From: CAYIFA01 sp964362625
Lineage (GTDB): Bacteria; Patescibacteriota; Minisyncoccia; 1-14-0-10-42-19
Length of the DNA stretch: 22,385 nucleotides
Direction of reading: 5' to 3'
Assembly (NCBI GenBank): GCA_964362625.1
Contig: CAYIFA010000010.1
Span: forward strand, 1 to 22,385
The notes under the pieces are model-generated. The model had not been told where the DNA came from, ran no database searches, and saw only the letters and a program-made list of their open reading frames with translations. The position numbers were made by a program, and so were the translations under genes. Positions 14,502-20,471 of the stretch are shown one piece after another. The first letter of the stretch is position 1. Every line of letters starts with the position of its first letter.

Positions 14502-15755
14502 TCAAGAGAACTTTTTTCCGGCGTACTCGCGAATCTTCCGGAAACGCTCCGAAAGCGGCGGATGGCTGTAATTTAAAAAGGCGTAAAACGGATGCGGCTC
14601 AAGATTGGATAGATTATTTTTAGCGAGTTTCTTTAGACCATCTATCAAGTCCTGCGGACGCTTGGTGGCATCCACCGCATAACGATCAGCTTCGCGCTCG
14701 TGATGTCTTGAAATAACATTGCCGATTACCGACAAAACTTCTTCAACTAGTCCATAAGAAATCAAAAATAAAACCAAACCGGCATAAACCGATATCTGCT
14801 CCATTCGGAACGCAGCAAAAAATTCCTGATTCCCGGCAATAAGCGAAAAAAACCAAAACATTAACCCAAATCGGGCTATTTGCTCAACCAAGCCCAACAG
14901 GGAATGCTTTTTCTTGTAATGCCCGATCTCATGAGCGAGAACTGCCACCAATTCCGGAATAGTCTGCCCGGCAATTAGTGTATCGAATAGCGCAATCCGC
15001 TTATGTTTGCCAAACCCGGCAAAAAACGCGTTGGATTTTGCCGAGCGCCGCGAGCCATCAATGACGAAAATACCGGACAAGGGAAACTTGAGTTTATCGG
15101 CTAAGGCGTATATCGCGATTTTCAACTCGCCGTTTTCAAGAGGGGTAAATTTGTAAAAAATCGGCATAAGAAACCGCGGGGCAATAAACAGCAAGAATAT
15201 CATGATTATCGACGTAACTACCCAAGCGCCGAACCACGCGTAGCTGCCGCCAAACTCAAAAAACCAGAGCACCGCGCCAAGAACCACCCCGCCAATTAAA
15301 ACGCTCAGCAAAAAGTTTTTTGCTAAATCCGCGGCAAAAGTTTTTAAAGAGGTGCGGTTCAGCCCGAAACGCTCCTCAATTGCAAAAGTGCCATATGCTC
15401 GGAATGGCAACGAAAACAGAAATGTTGCCGCCCATAGGATTCCGATATAGAGAAGCCCGGTAAAAACCGAAATAAAGTTCAGCTCGCGAACATAACTATC
15501 GAGCCAATTAAACCCTCCGGCAAACCAGAAAATGAGCAAAGCCGCAAAACTTATAGTAGCCTCGACAAGCCGGAGTTTTGTGGTCGCCACTGTATATTCC
15601 TGCGATTTTTGATACTCCTTGCCGTCAAAAACATCCCTAAACTCGTTGGGGACCTCACGGTTGAGCGCGGCTAAATTGATCATTTCGGCGACAAAATCAG
15701 CAAAGAATTTAACTCCGAGCATCAGAATTATCGCGATTGTAAATACGTTTATCAT
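14502..15755 (-). CDS. M48 family membrane zinc metalloprotease (Ste24/CAAX prenyl protease 1-like)
   Basis: A 417-residue polytopic protein with hydrophobic segments near 2-20, 63-82, 94-116, 147-166, 174-195, 290-308 and 320-337. The N-terminal half matches the membrane part found in Ste24-type enzymes. The zinc site is HEIGH at 275-279, with the third ligand expected in the EADRYA stretch (E355) and the usual SNAFFAGFG segment at 241-249. Bacterial relatives degrade misfolded or otherwise marked membrane proteins; a prenyl substrate is not implied. ATG at 15755 has a GGAGGAG site just upstream and a TAGAAT box at 15783-15788. No terminator follows before the next promoter. Confidence 0.92.
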   Translation of the reverse strand: MINVFTIAIILMLGVKFFADFVAEMINLAALNREVPNEFRDVFDGKEYQKSQEYTVATTKLRLVEATISFAALLIFWFAGGFNWLDSYVRELNFISVFTGLLYIGILWAATFLFSLPFRAYGTFAIEERFGLNRTSLKTFAADLAKNFLLSVLIGGVVLGAVLWFFEFGGSYAWFGAWVVTSIIMIFLLFIAPRFLMPIFYKFTPLENGELKIAIYALADKLKFPLSGIFVIDGSRRSAKSNAFFAGFGKHKRIALFDTLIAGQTIPELVAVLAHEIGHYKKKHSLLGLVEQIARFGLMFWFFSLIAGNQEFFAAFRMEQISVYAGLVLFLISYGLVEEVLSVIGNVISRHHEREADRYAVDATKRPQDLIDGLKKLAKNNLSNLEPHPFYAFLNYSHPPLSERFRKIREYAGKKFS

Positions 15756-15850
15756 ATTCTCCTCCTGCAGATTTAATTTGTTATTCTAAAGACTAAATTA
15801 CCATATATTTTTCCCGCAGGCAAATAAGAGGGCGGCCAGTTCAGTTCTTT

Positions 15851-15879
15851 TTGATAAAATCTCCGTCTTGTAGTACATT
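15851..15879 (+). promoter_or_regulatory. Putative promoter of the 15907 gene
   Basis: TTGATA (15851-15856), a 17-base spacer and TACATT (15874-15879). An alternative extended -10, TGATAAAAT, overlaps it at 15852-15860. I cannot decide between them from the sequence. Confidence 0.4.
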
Positions 15880-15893
15880 ACCTTCAGTACTAC
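15870..15893. promoter_or_regulatory. Inverted repeat over the -10 region, possible operator
   Basis: GTAGTAC (15870-15876) and GTACTAC (15887-15893), a perfect 7-base inverted repeat with a ten-base centre. It overlaps the -10 box and the expected start point of the 15907 gene, as a repressor site would. Confidence 0.4.
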
Positions 15894-15906
15894 TTTGAGG
15901 TGAGCC

Positions 15907-16317
15907 ATGAGAAAGTTAGTAATGCTCTTTTTACTTGTTGTGCTTCCCGGTATTACCCTTACCGCCTTGGCCAACCAAGATGATGAATACGAAGGCCCTG
16001 TTCCCATTCTTACGGATTTCTCACAAGCTCTAAGAAGGGATCGCCTTATATGCCTTAACTGGGCGTACACCAAAACCGGTTTTACGCCAACAAAAGAGAC
16101 TTTGTCAGAAATTCGCGGCGGCGAAGAGTTTATGGGCGAGATAAGGAAGTTTCATGAACCAGTGACACCTCCCTTTTCTAGTTTAGGCGGAACCGGTTTC
16201 AATATAGATTTGAACCTAACATACGAGAACTCAAAGAATGATTTTCTTAATGCATATGGAGCGTGCCGGTTGTTTCAAGGTTATGCCATAAGCGTTCGGC
16301 CAGTAAAGAAAAAGTGA
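15907..16317 (+). CDS. Small secreted protein of unknown function
   Basis: A 136-residue protein with a clear signal peptide (residues 1-22, cleavage likely ALA|NQ), leaving about 114 residues outside the membrane. The mature part has an acidic start (QDDEYEG) and two cysteines (near residues 50 and 123) that could pair. No family is recognised. A GAGGTGA site lies just before the ATG, and a tight terminator overlaps the stop codon, so it is expressed alone. The opposite-strand reading of 15798-16073 is not supported, since this frame has a promoter, ribosome site, signal peptide and terminator. Confidence 0.75.
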   Translation: MRKLVMLFLLVVLPGITLTALANQDDEYEGPVPILTDFSQALRRDRLICLNWAYTKTGFTPTKETLSEIRGGEEFMGEIRKFHEPVTPPFSSLGGTGFNIDLNLTYENSKNDFLNAYGACRLFQGYAISVRPVKKK

Positions 16318-16337
16318 CGGACCTATCCGTCACTTTT
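16314..16337. terminator. Bidirectional terminator between convergent genes
   Basis: GTGACGGA (16314-16321), CCTA, TCCGTCAC (16326-16333), then TTTTC on the plus strand; on the minus strand the stem is followed by TTTTTCTTT. The TGA stop of the 15907 gene lies inside the stem. Confidence 0.85.
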
Positions 16338-16407
16338 CAATTCACTAGGAAAGTAAACTATATTGAGCCGTAGCGATCCACGAAGTAAAGCTGGTGTCGG
16401 GTGGCGC

Positions 16408-17265
16408 CTAGTTTCCTAATTCCCAATTCAAACGTACTCCAAATATAAATTCGTCCCGGTTGTTCGTACGACCATTATACCGGTATACGTCCTCATTACG
16501 TTCATTGATGTTCCTCCTATAGCGCCCGGAAAAATCTATTGACAGTCCGCTGGGAGCCTTGGGCCAGTGTTTGCTTATGTCGTAAAGAAGCACCGGGTAA
16601 ACACCTACGCTGCCGATTGCCAATTCATTATCTAGCAGTAGGAATGGCGCTCCGGTAATAGTTAGATATGGTAAAATTTTGTATGAAAGGCGTGTTCCAA
16701 ATTCAAGCATACGCGGTTTTTCGGCCTCGGAGTAATATGAGATCACGGCCGAGTCATTCGATTTAAAAAAGTAGTTCCCATAGACATCTACCATAAATTT
16801 ACCGTCATCAACCAAGAGTTTATTTAATCCGACCCAGTAGTTTTTGAGCCCGCGTTCGGTTTGGCCGTGGCTGCGTCCGATGTTTAGCGTACGGTCAACT
16901 CCCACCTCAAGACGCCAAGTCTCGAAAGTATAGCCGAGAGACAATTTTGAATTAAGCAGGTCGAATATATCAACCCCCGTTGAAAGTCCTAAACCGAGGT
17001 ATCCTTCGAGTTTCCCCATATGCTGATCTTCCCAAAGCCTATACTGGAGTCCCATACCAAAGAGCGTGTTGGCGTGGCGCTTACTGTCAGGAAGCCCCAC
17101 TTGCAACGGTGTGTCATTGGCCAAAAAATACTGTTCTGAAATATTGATTCGGAGTTTTTGTTTCTGGTTCCATTGGATAAACTCCGAGGGCATAAACGCC
17201 TTTGCCTCTGTTGAAAAGAACACGCAAAGTAAAAAGGCGAGGGAGAGTGTCCTAGCTATCTTCAC
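16408..17265 (-). CDS. Exported protein resembling an outer-membrane beta-barrel
   Basis: GTG at 17265 with AGGAGGT upstream; 285 residues. A signal peptide ends near AKA|FM (23/24). The rest shows many alternating hydrophobic/polar strands with aromatic belts, e.g. LFGMGLQYRLW, KLEGYLGLGLSTG, KLSLGYTF, RLEVGVDRTLN, KFMVDVYGNYFF, LEFGTRLSYKI and the final EFIFGVRLNWELGN, separated by charged turns, as in porin-like barrels. The last residue is Asn rather than the usual Phe/Tyr/Trp. No specific family is recognised. This is odd because Patescibacteria are generally thought to lack an outer membrane; either the protein is a barrel used elsewhere, a transferred gene or a non-barrel beta protein. 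Promoter and terminator show a single-gene unit. Confidence 0.65.
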   Translation of the reverse strand: MKIARTLSLAFLLCVFFSTEAKAFMPSEFIQWNQKQKLRINISEQYFLANDTPLQVGLPDSKRHANTLFGMGLQYRLWEDQHMGKLEGYLGLGLSTGVDIFDLLNSKLSLGYTFETWRLEVGVDRTLNIGRSHGQTERGLKNYWVGLNKLLVDDGKFMVDVYGNYFFKSNDSAVISYYSEAEKPRMLEFGTRLSYKILPYLTITGAPFLLLDNELAIGSVGVYPVLLYDISKHWPKAPSGLSIDFSGRYRRNINERNEDVYRYNGRTNNRDEFIFGVRLNWELGN

Positions 17266-17283
17266 GGCAAACCTCCTGCGTCT

Positions 17284-17301
17284 GGTCTAATAGTCTAGAC
17301 C
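17284..17301. promoter_or_regulatory. Inverted repeat in the leader of the barrel-like gene
   Basis: GGTCTA (17284-17289) and TAGACC (17296-17301), just downstream of the -10 box on the minus strand. It could be an operator or an mRNA hairpin before the ribosome site. Confidence 0.35.
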
Positions 17302-17302
17302 T

Positions 17303-17331
17303 TTTGTATCAAAACTTGAATATTGTGTCAA
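17303..17331 (-). promoter_or_regulatory. Promoter of the barrel-like gene
   Basis: On the minus strand TTGACA (17326-17331), a 17-base spacer and TACAAA (17303-17308). Confidence 0.6.
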
Positions 17332-17340
17332 ATGCGTATA

Positions 17341-17364
17341 AAAAATGGGCGCCTAATCGGCACC
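17341..17364 (-). terminator. Terminator overlapping the stop of the zinc-ribbon gene
   Basis: On the minus strand GGTGCC, GATTA, GGCGCC (17359-17364 with 17348-17353, one wobble pair), then CATTTTTT. The TAG stop codon lies inside the hairpin. Confidence 0.75.
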
Positions 17365-17697
17365 CCTTTCTGGGTAAAGTCTTTTCGCATGCCCCCTCGC
17401 AAATGGAATTTTTACTACTAGCACTAACCATAGAACGAAAGCAATAGTGTCAATAACTTGAACCGCCGCGTCCGTAACAAAAGTTCTCAGAATGAGTGGC
17501 AATATTACTAATACAAGTAACGCTCCACCAACTGCATAGCTGTACCACCAATTTTTTAGAACTCCTTCCTGTTTTATGCGCTGTGAAGCGTTAAATATCT
17601 CCGTTTCTGTGTAGTGAGTGCCGCAGAAGGAGCAGTACATCATTCTTTCAAGAAACAGCTGGAGTTTACTGCACGATTGACAAGTGCTTTGGGCCAT
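17353..17697 (-). CDS. Zinc-ribbon protein with two membrane helices
   Basis: A protein of 114 residues. Two CxxC pairs (C6/C9 and C22/C25) form a likely zinc ribbon at the N-terminus; two hydrophobic helices follow (about 52-72 and 79-97), with a basic C-terminal tail. The architecture resembles small bacterial zinc-ribbon membrane proteins, with the ribbon in the cytoplasm, but no specific family or partner is recognised. ATG at 17697 has a GGAGTGAAGG stretch upstream; its promoter lies at 17728-17761. It ends in its own terminator 16 bases before the barrel-like gene's promoter. Confidence 0.75.
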   Translation of the reverse strand: MAQSTCQSCSKLQLFLERMMYCSFCGTHYTETEIFNASQRIKQEGVLKNWWYSYAVGGALLVLVILPLILRTFVTDAAVQVIDTIAFVLWLVLVVKIPFARGHAKRLYPERGAD

Positions 17698-17727
17698 GCC
17701 TTCACTCCGTCTTCTTTCGATGATCTT

Positions 17728-17761
17728 AGTATAACATAAGAGTAAATTAATTGTTTGTCAA
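17728..17761 (-). promoter_or_regulatory. Promoter region of the zinc-ribbon gene
   Basis: On the minus strand TTGACA (17756-17761) is 17 bases before TATGTT (17733-17738); an alternative extended -10, TGTTATACT (17728-17736), overlaps it and is closer to consensus. Confidence 0.55.
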
Positions 17762-17770
17762 TTATGCAAA

Positions 17771-17788
17771 GGCGCCGTAGATGGCGCC
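17771..17788 (-). terminator. GC hairpin, possible weak terminator
   Basis: GGCGCC at 17771-17776 and again at 17783-17788 fold into a six-base stem; on the minus strand only TTTGC follows. The rest of 17789-17951 shows no gene and no other structure I can support. Confidence 0.35.
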
Positions 17789-17951
17789 GGAGAGCGATTT
17801 CGACTAGAGAAGCGGTGTGGCAGTGATGGCTTTTAGATGGTTCACACGTTCCAGGCGGTAGCCGCGTTCGTTTCTAAGGAACTCAAGATGATGTACTGAA
17901 TATGTTTTCTACTAGTTTTGCTTTGGGACTAACCGGCATGCGAACTTTGGA

Positions 17952-17978
17952 AGTCGGACTTTGATGGAAAGCCTGACT
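17952..17978 (-). terminator. Hairpin after the 17987 gene
   Basis: AGTCGGACTTT (17952-17962), GATGG, AAAGCCTGACT (17968-17978): ten of eleven positions pair, one by wobble. It begins nine bases after the stop codon of the small 17987 gene. There is no clear T-run. Confidence 0.5.
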
Positions 17979-17986
17979 CCCCAAAA

Positions 17987-18187
17987 TTATTTTTCGATAA
18001 ATTTGAAAGTGAAGAGGATTTCTTTATTCCCGCCCATCCAAAATGTTAACCCATCTCGATATAATTTGTTGACATACGTGTCCGTACCGACTGATGGCTC
18101 CCTGTATACTCCTTTATACACGTGAATTGAGGGACCATCACAACCCACCTTAATTTGAAACGGTGTGGTGTGGCGACTCACGTGCAT
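17987..18187 (-). CDS. Small protein of unknown function
   Basis: A 66-residue reading frame. It starts five bases after the stop of the upstream 108-residue gene and ends just before a hairpin, which is the arrangement of a second gene in a two-gene operon. The residues alternate like beta strands (HVYKGVYRE, GLTFWMGG, ILFTFKFIEK). There is no Shine-Dalgarno site, no signal peptide and no family match. It could equally be the surviving end of a larger decayed protein. Confidence 0.45.
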   Translation of the reverse strand: MHVSRHTTPFQIKVGCDGPSIHVYKGVYREPSVGTDTYVNKLYRDGLTFWMGGNKEILFTFKFIEK

Positions 18188-18192
18188 TAATT

Positions 18193-18519
18193 TTATTCCA
18201 TCGCGTCTGCAATTTGTTTAGCGAGTTCTTTTCGCTTTTTCTCATCTTGCGTTACGAGATATAATCTTATTATTTCGCTTACTTCATCGGCTCGCTCATC
18301 AGGAACCCATCCTACTGCTTCCGGGCCAAGACCCTTTGCATCCAACAGGCTGCTCAACCTTCCTTGATCCTCTGGTGATAATAAAGAGACAGACTCTGCG
18401 AGGGACCCTTTTATACCTTTAAACAGACTCGCCTCTGGTATTTTGACCTCCGGCGCATGGCCCTCTTCAAGCTTAAACTCCCCTATGTTTATTCCTTTTC
18501 CTTCAAATCCTTTCGACAT
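18193..18519 (-). CDS. Small acidic soluble protein of unknown function
   Basis: A 108-residue, charged, mainly helical protein without signal peptide or membrane segment; the first 30 residues are Gly/Glu-rich, the C-terminal half (about 45-108) looks like a helical bundle. I do not recognise a family. A -10/-35 pair at 18540-18568 puts transcription about 14 bases before the ATG, and that short leader is occupied by a hairpin (18520-18538) instead of a ribosome site. The 66-residue gene follows five bases after its stop. Confidence 0.6.
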   Translation of the reverse strand: MSKGFEGKGINIGEFKLEEGHAPEVKIPEASLFKGIKGSLAESVSLLSPEDQGRLSSLLDAKGLGPEAVGWVPDERADEVSEIIRLYLVTQDEKKRKELAKQIADAME

Positions 18520-18538
18520 AACAATAATAAATATTGTT
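18520..18538. promoter_or_regulatory. Inverted repeat directly upstream of the 18519 start codon
   Basis: AACAATA (18520-18526) and TATTGTT (18532-18538) with a five-base centre, filling the space between the -10 box and the ATG. A repressor site or a start-blocking hairpin is possible. Confidence 0.35.
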
Positions 18539-18539
18539 A

Positions 18540-18568
18540 ATTATATACTACTCTGACTTGCTTCTAAA
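18540..18568 (-). promoter_or_regulatory. Promoter of the 18519 gene
   Basis: On the minus strand TTTAGA (18563-18568), a 17-base spacer and a perfect TATAAT (18540-18545). Confidence 0.6.
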
Positions 18569-18605
18569 AACAAAGATCCGCGGGGAAAACTTGCTATGGC
18601 TTCTA

Positions 18606-18614
18606 TGGTATATT
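18606..18614 (+). promoter_or_regulatory. Extended -10 promoter at the start codon of the 18621 gene
   Basis: TGGTATATT (TG-n-TATATT). The ATG at 18621 is seven bases after its end, exactly where transcription is expected to begin, predicting a leaderless mRNA. Confidence 0.5.
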
Positions 18615-18620
18615 GTTGGC

Positions 18621-19094
18621 ATGGTGCCTGAAACAAAATCTCTTATATCTTGGGAGGCCGAGGAATACACATATACCCCAAAAACTAAAGATTGGTACTG
18701 GGTGGTCTTTATTTTGACCTTTGGCCTGGTTGTGGTAGCATATTTCCTGAACAATTTTTTATTCGGGGTGTTCGTTCTAATAGCCGGATTTACCGTGGCC
18801 CTGTATGGCGCAAAGCGGCCGCGAACTGTGCGGTTCGCGGTACTCGCCCAAGGCATTCAGGTTGATAAAAAAATCTATACTTTTCGGTCGTTAAAATCGT
18901 TCTGGATCCATTATGACCCGCCGCATAAAAAAGAAGTCAGTTTGGTTTCCAAAAAACTGCTGGTGCCGAGAATCACGCTGCCGTTGGGCGACACCGACCC
19001 GAACCAAGTACGCGAAGTCCTAATAAAATTTCTCCGCGAAAGAGAGCATCACGAATCGCTGGTTGAAAACTTGGCCAAATATCTTAATTTTTGA
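18621..19094 (+). CDS. Small membrane protein typical of Patescibacteria, function unknown
   Basis: The start is placed at ATG 18621, seven bases after an extended -10 box; an in-frame ATG at 18534 is upstream of that box. The 157 residues begin with a soluble segment containing WEAEEYTYTPKTKDWYW (about 11-27), then two closely spaced membrane helices (about 27-45 and 47-64) and a C-terminal cytoplasmic domain of about 90 residues (motifs FWIHYDPP and PLGDTDPNQV), which recalls the PH-like domains of small bacterial membrane proteins. I recognise this type from other CPR genomes without known function. tRNA-Arg lies 11 bases downstream of its stop, with no terminator between. Confidence 0.75.
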   Translation: MVPETKSLISWEAEEYTYTPKTKDWYWVVFILTFGLVVVAYFLNNFLFGVFVLIAGFTVALYGAKRPRTVRFAVLAQGIQVDKKIYTFRSLKSFWIHYDPPHKKEVSLVSKKLLVPRITLPLGDTDPNQVREVLIKFLREREHHESLVENLAKYLNF

Positions 19095-19105
19095 AAAATT
19101 AACAT

Positions 19106-19177
19106 GCCCTCGTCGTTCAATGGATAGGACGCGAGCTTGCGGAGCTCGCGATAGGGGTTCGATTCCTCTCGAGGGCG
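19106..19177 (+). tRNA. tRNA-Arg (anticodon GCG)
   Basis: Acceptor GCCCTCG/CGAGGGC, D arm GTTC/GGAC with loop AATGGATA, anticodon stem CGAGC/GCTCG with loop TTGCGGA, T arm AGGGG-TTCGATT-CCTCT, discriminator G at 19177. The anticodon is GCG, reading CGC and CGU. Most bacteria use an ACG gene edited to ICG instead. CCA is not encoded. Confidence 0.94.
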
Positions 19178-19198
19178 TTATATGCTAGAATAAAAACA
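19175..19198 (+). repeat. Direct repeat copy 1, overlapping the 3' end of tRNA-Arg
   Basis: The 19 bases ATATGCTAGAATAAAAACA (19180-19198) recur exactly at 20294-20312; with GCGTT/GCGTC before them the match is 23 of 24. It contains an extended -10 promoter (TGCTAGAAT, 19183-19191) directed toward the Hint-domain gene. The first three bases belong to tRNA-Arg. Confidence 0.8.
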
Positions 19199-19203
19199 CT
19201 CGC

Positions 19204-19222
19204 GGTGAGCTTGTCGAAGTGG
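19204..19222. repeat. REP-like short palindromic repeat copy
   Basis: GGTGAGCTTGTCGAAGTGG belongs to the GAGCTTGTCGAAG type of interspersed palindromic repeat. Related copies are at 20213-20265. Confidence 0.55.
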
Positions 19223-19281
19223 AGGGAAGAAAAATTTTTAACCATAAAGTCAAAAATTAATTTTTGTTAAGAATAAATCAT

Positions 19282-20142
19282 ATGAACCAAAAAGGATTTG
19301 TAAATATTTTGTTGATTGTGGTTGTTGTACTTGTTAGTGCTGGTGCTTATTTTGTTGCAACTCGGAAAACTACACCATCTATATCCGTTCCTACGCCGAC
19401 CCCAACACCCACCCCGGCTCCTACTCCAACACCGAAACCAAATCCGACCCCTAAACCATCTCCTACGCCTACACCAGTACCAAGTGGCGAAAAGATGATC
19501 AAAAAAGTGGGCGAACGGGAAGGTTCATTCTTGATACAAAAAATTAACTCCGACAACCTAGAAGGCCTTTGGTTCCCGGCATATCCCATACCAAGTCCGG
19601 AAGGCACTCCTAGAACTTTGCGTATCGGAGATGATGTAGGATATGCTTGCGAAGGTGTATCAGAAAAACTTATAGGCATTGATTTTTCTGGTCAAAAGGT
19701 AACTTTTAATAAAGTGGTGGGGCAGCCACCTCCCGGCGGATGTCCAGTTTGCCTTTCCGGCAAGACACTCATTGATACACCATCTGGATCAGTGCTCGTA
19801 AAAGATTTACGAGTTGGTATGACAATTTGGACATCCGATAAGTCTGGTCATCGAGTCTCCGGGGCTATTCAAAGAACTTCTAGGGTGCCAGCGCCGCCAA
19901 CGCATCAAATGGTTCACTTGGTTCTTGATGATGGCAGAGATTTGTTAGTCTCTCCGGGACATCCAACAACTGATGGACGCACGGTTGGTGATCTTAAAGC
20001 TGACGAAGCATATGATGGCTCGAAAATTGTAAGCGCCATGCGCGTTCCTTACGGCGAGAGTGCGACATACGATTTATTGCCATCTGGCGATACTGGATTC
20101 TACTGGGCTAATGGTATGCTTATTGACAGCACTCTTCATTAG
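19282..20142 (+). CDS. Membrane-anchored Pro/Thr-linker protein with C-terminal Hint (intein-like) domain
   Basis: Start taken at ATG 19282 (an in-frame TTG at 19264 adds only six residues); 286 residues. One membrane helix (6-24), then a PTPTP/PKP linker (about 37-66), an exported region of about 85 residues and a Hint domain from about residue 154. Block A is CLSGKTLIDTPSG (C157), followed by VKDLRVGM, a histidine block VSPGHP (near 227) and the end block TYDLLPSGDTGFYWANGMLI. Hint domains cleave or splice their own chain; here the C-terminus ends STLH without the terminal Asn of an intein, so autocleavage or ester formation rather than splicing is likely. Similar proteins recur in CPR genomes; their role is unknown. 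Confidence 0.8.
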   Translation: MNQKGFVNILLIVVVVLVSAGAYFVATRKTTPSISVPTPTPTPTPAPTPTPKPNPTPKPSPTPTPVPSGEKMIKKVGEREGSFLIQKINSDNLEGLWFPAYPIPSPEGTPRTLRIGDDVGYACEGVSEKLIGIDFSGQKVTFNKVVGQPPPGGCPVCLSGKTLIDTPSGSVLVKDLRVGMTIWTSDKSGHRVSGAIQRTSRVPAPPTHQMVHLVLDDGRDLLVSPGHPTTDGRTVGDLKADEAYDGSKIVSAMRVPYGESATYDLLPSGDTGFYWANGMLIDSTLH

Positions 20143-20177
20143 AAGCCGCCAAAGAAAACTAGAAATTGTTAAACCTC

Positions 20178-20190
20178 GCGGCGAAGCCGC
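20178..20190. repeat. Short GC-rich hairpin
   Basis: GCGGC, GAA, GCCGC. It follows the Hint gene by 35 bases but has no T-run, so it is not a clear terminator; it may belong to the palindromic repeat cluster that follows. Confidence 0.35.
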
Positions 20191-20212
20191 TCCGAATTCG
20201 CTGGAACTTCCT

Positions 20213-20265
20213 CGCCCCTCGACAGGCTCGGGACGAAATGCGCTTGCGCTGAGCTTAGTCGAAGC
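20213..20265. repeat. Cluster of two REP-like palindromic repeats
   Basis: CCCCTCGACAGGCTCGGG (20215-20232) and GCTGAGCTTAGTCGAAGC (20247-20264) are two copies of the GAGCTT-GTCGAAG type repeat in opposite orientation, related to the copy at 19204. Together they could form one large cruciform. They fill part of the 330-base gap between the Hint and patatin genes. Confidence 0.6.
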
Positions 20266-20288
20266 GTTCGGACTAATTCAAGAATACT

Positions 20289-20312
20289 GCGTCATATGCT
20301 AGAATAAAAACA
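20289..20312 (+). repeat. Direct repeat copy 2 with extended -10 promoter
   Basis: Identical over 19 bases to 19180-19198. About 20 bases further on, a weak GGGAA/AAAATTTTT similarity to the region after copy 1 also appears. The promoter TGCTAGAAT (20297-20305) would start a transcript near 20312. Confidence 0.8.
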
Positions 20313-20391
20313 TCGGCTCGAACCATATTTTTGGGAAAAGAAAATTTTTTCATATTGATCTTTAGAGCGGAAACTTGTGGTTTCCGTTTTT
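20312..20391 (+). ncRNA. Possible small RNA between repeat promoter and terminator
   Basis: About 80 bases lie between the expected start from the repeat-borne promoter and a clean intrinsic terminator at 20368-20391. No credible reading frame is contained, so a short noncoding transcript is possible. Alternatively the unit is a truncated duplicate of the Hint gene leader. Confidence 0.35.
20368..20391 (+). terminator. Intrinsic terminator
   Basis: CGGAAAC (20368-20374), TTGTG, GTTTCCG (20380-20386) and TTTTT. It lies upstream of the patatin promoter and seals that gene off from earlier transcription. Confidence 0.85.
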
Positions 20392-20397
20392 GAACGC

Positions 20398-20426
20398 TTG
20401 ATTTATATTCCTATTCGTGCTATTAA
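20398..20426 (+). promoter_or_regulatory. Promoter of the patatin-like gene
   Basis: TTGATT (20398-20403), a 17-base spacer and TATTAA (20421-20426), the latter preceded by TGC, which makes an extended -10. Expected start near 20433. Confidence 0.6.
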
Positions 20427-20471
20427 TTTTCTAGAAACGAACTTGAAATCCAATGAAAGGGGGTGAGAGTG

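Noticed and set aside
15798..16073. 91-residue minus-strand frame opposite the 15907 gene
   Set aside because: The plus-strand gene has promoter, ribosome site, signal peptide and terminator; this frame has none.
19388..19480. Repetitive CCNAC-type stretch as a tandem DNA repeat or CRISPR-like array
   Set aside because: It is the coding sequence of the Pro/Thr linker of the Hint protein, with irregular units and no spacers.
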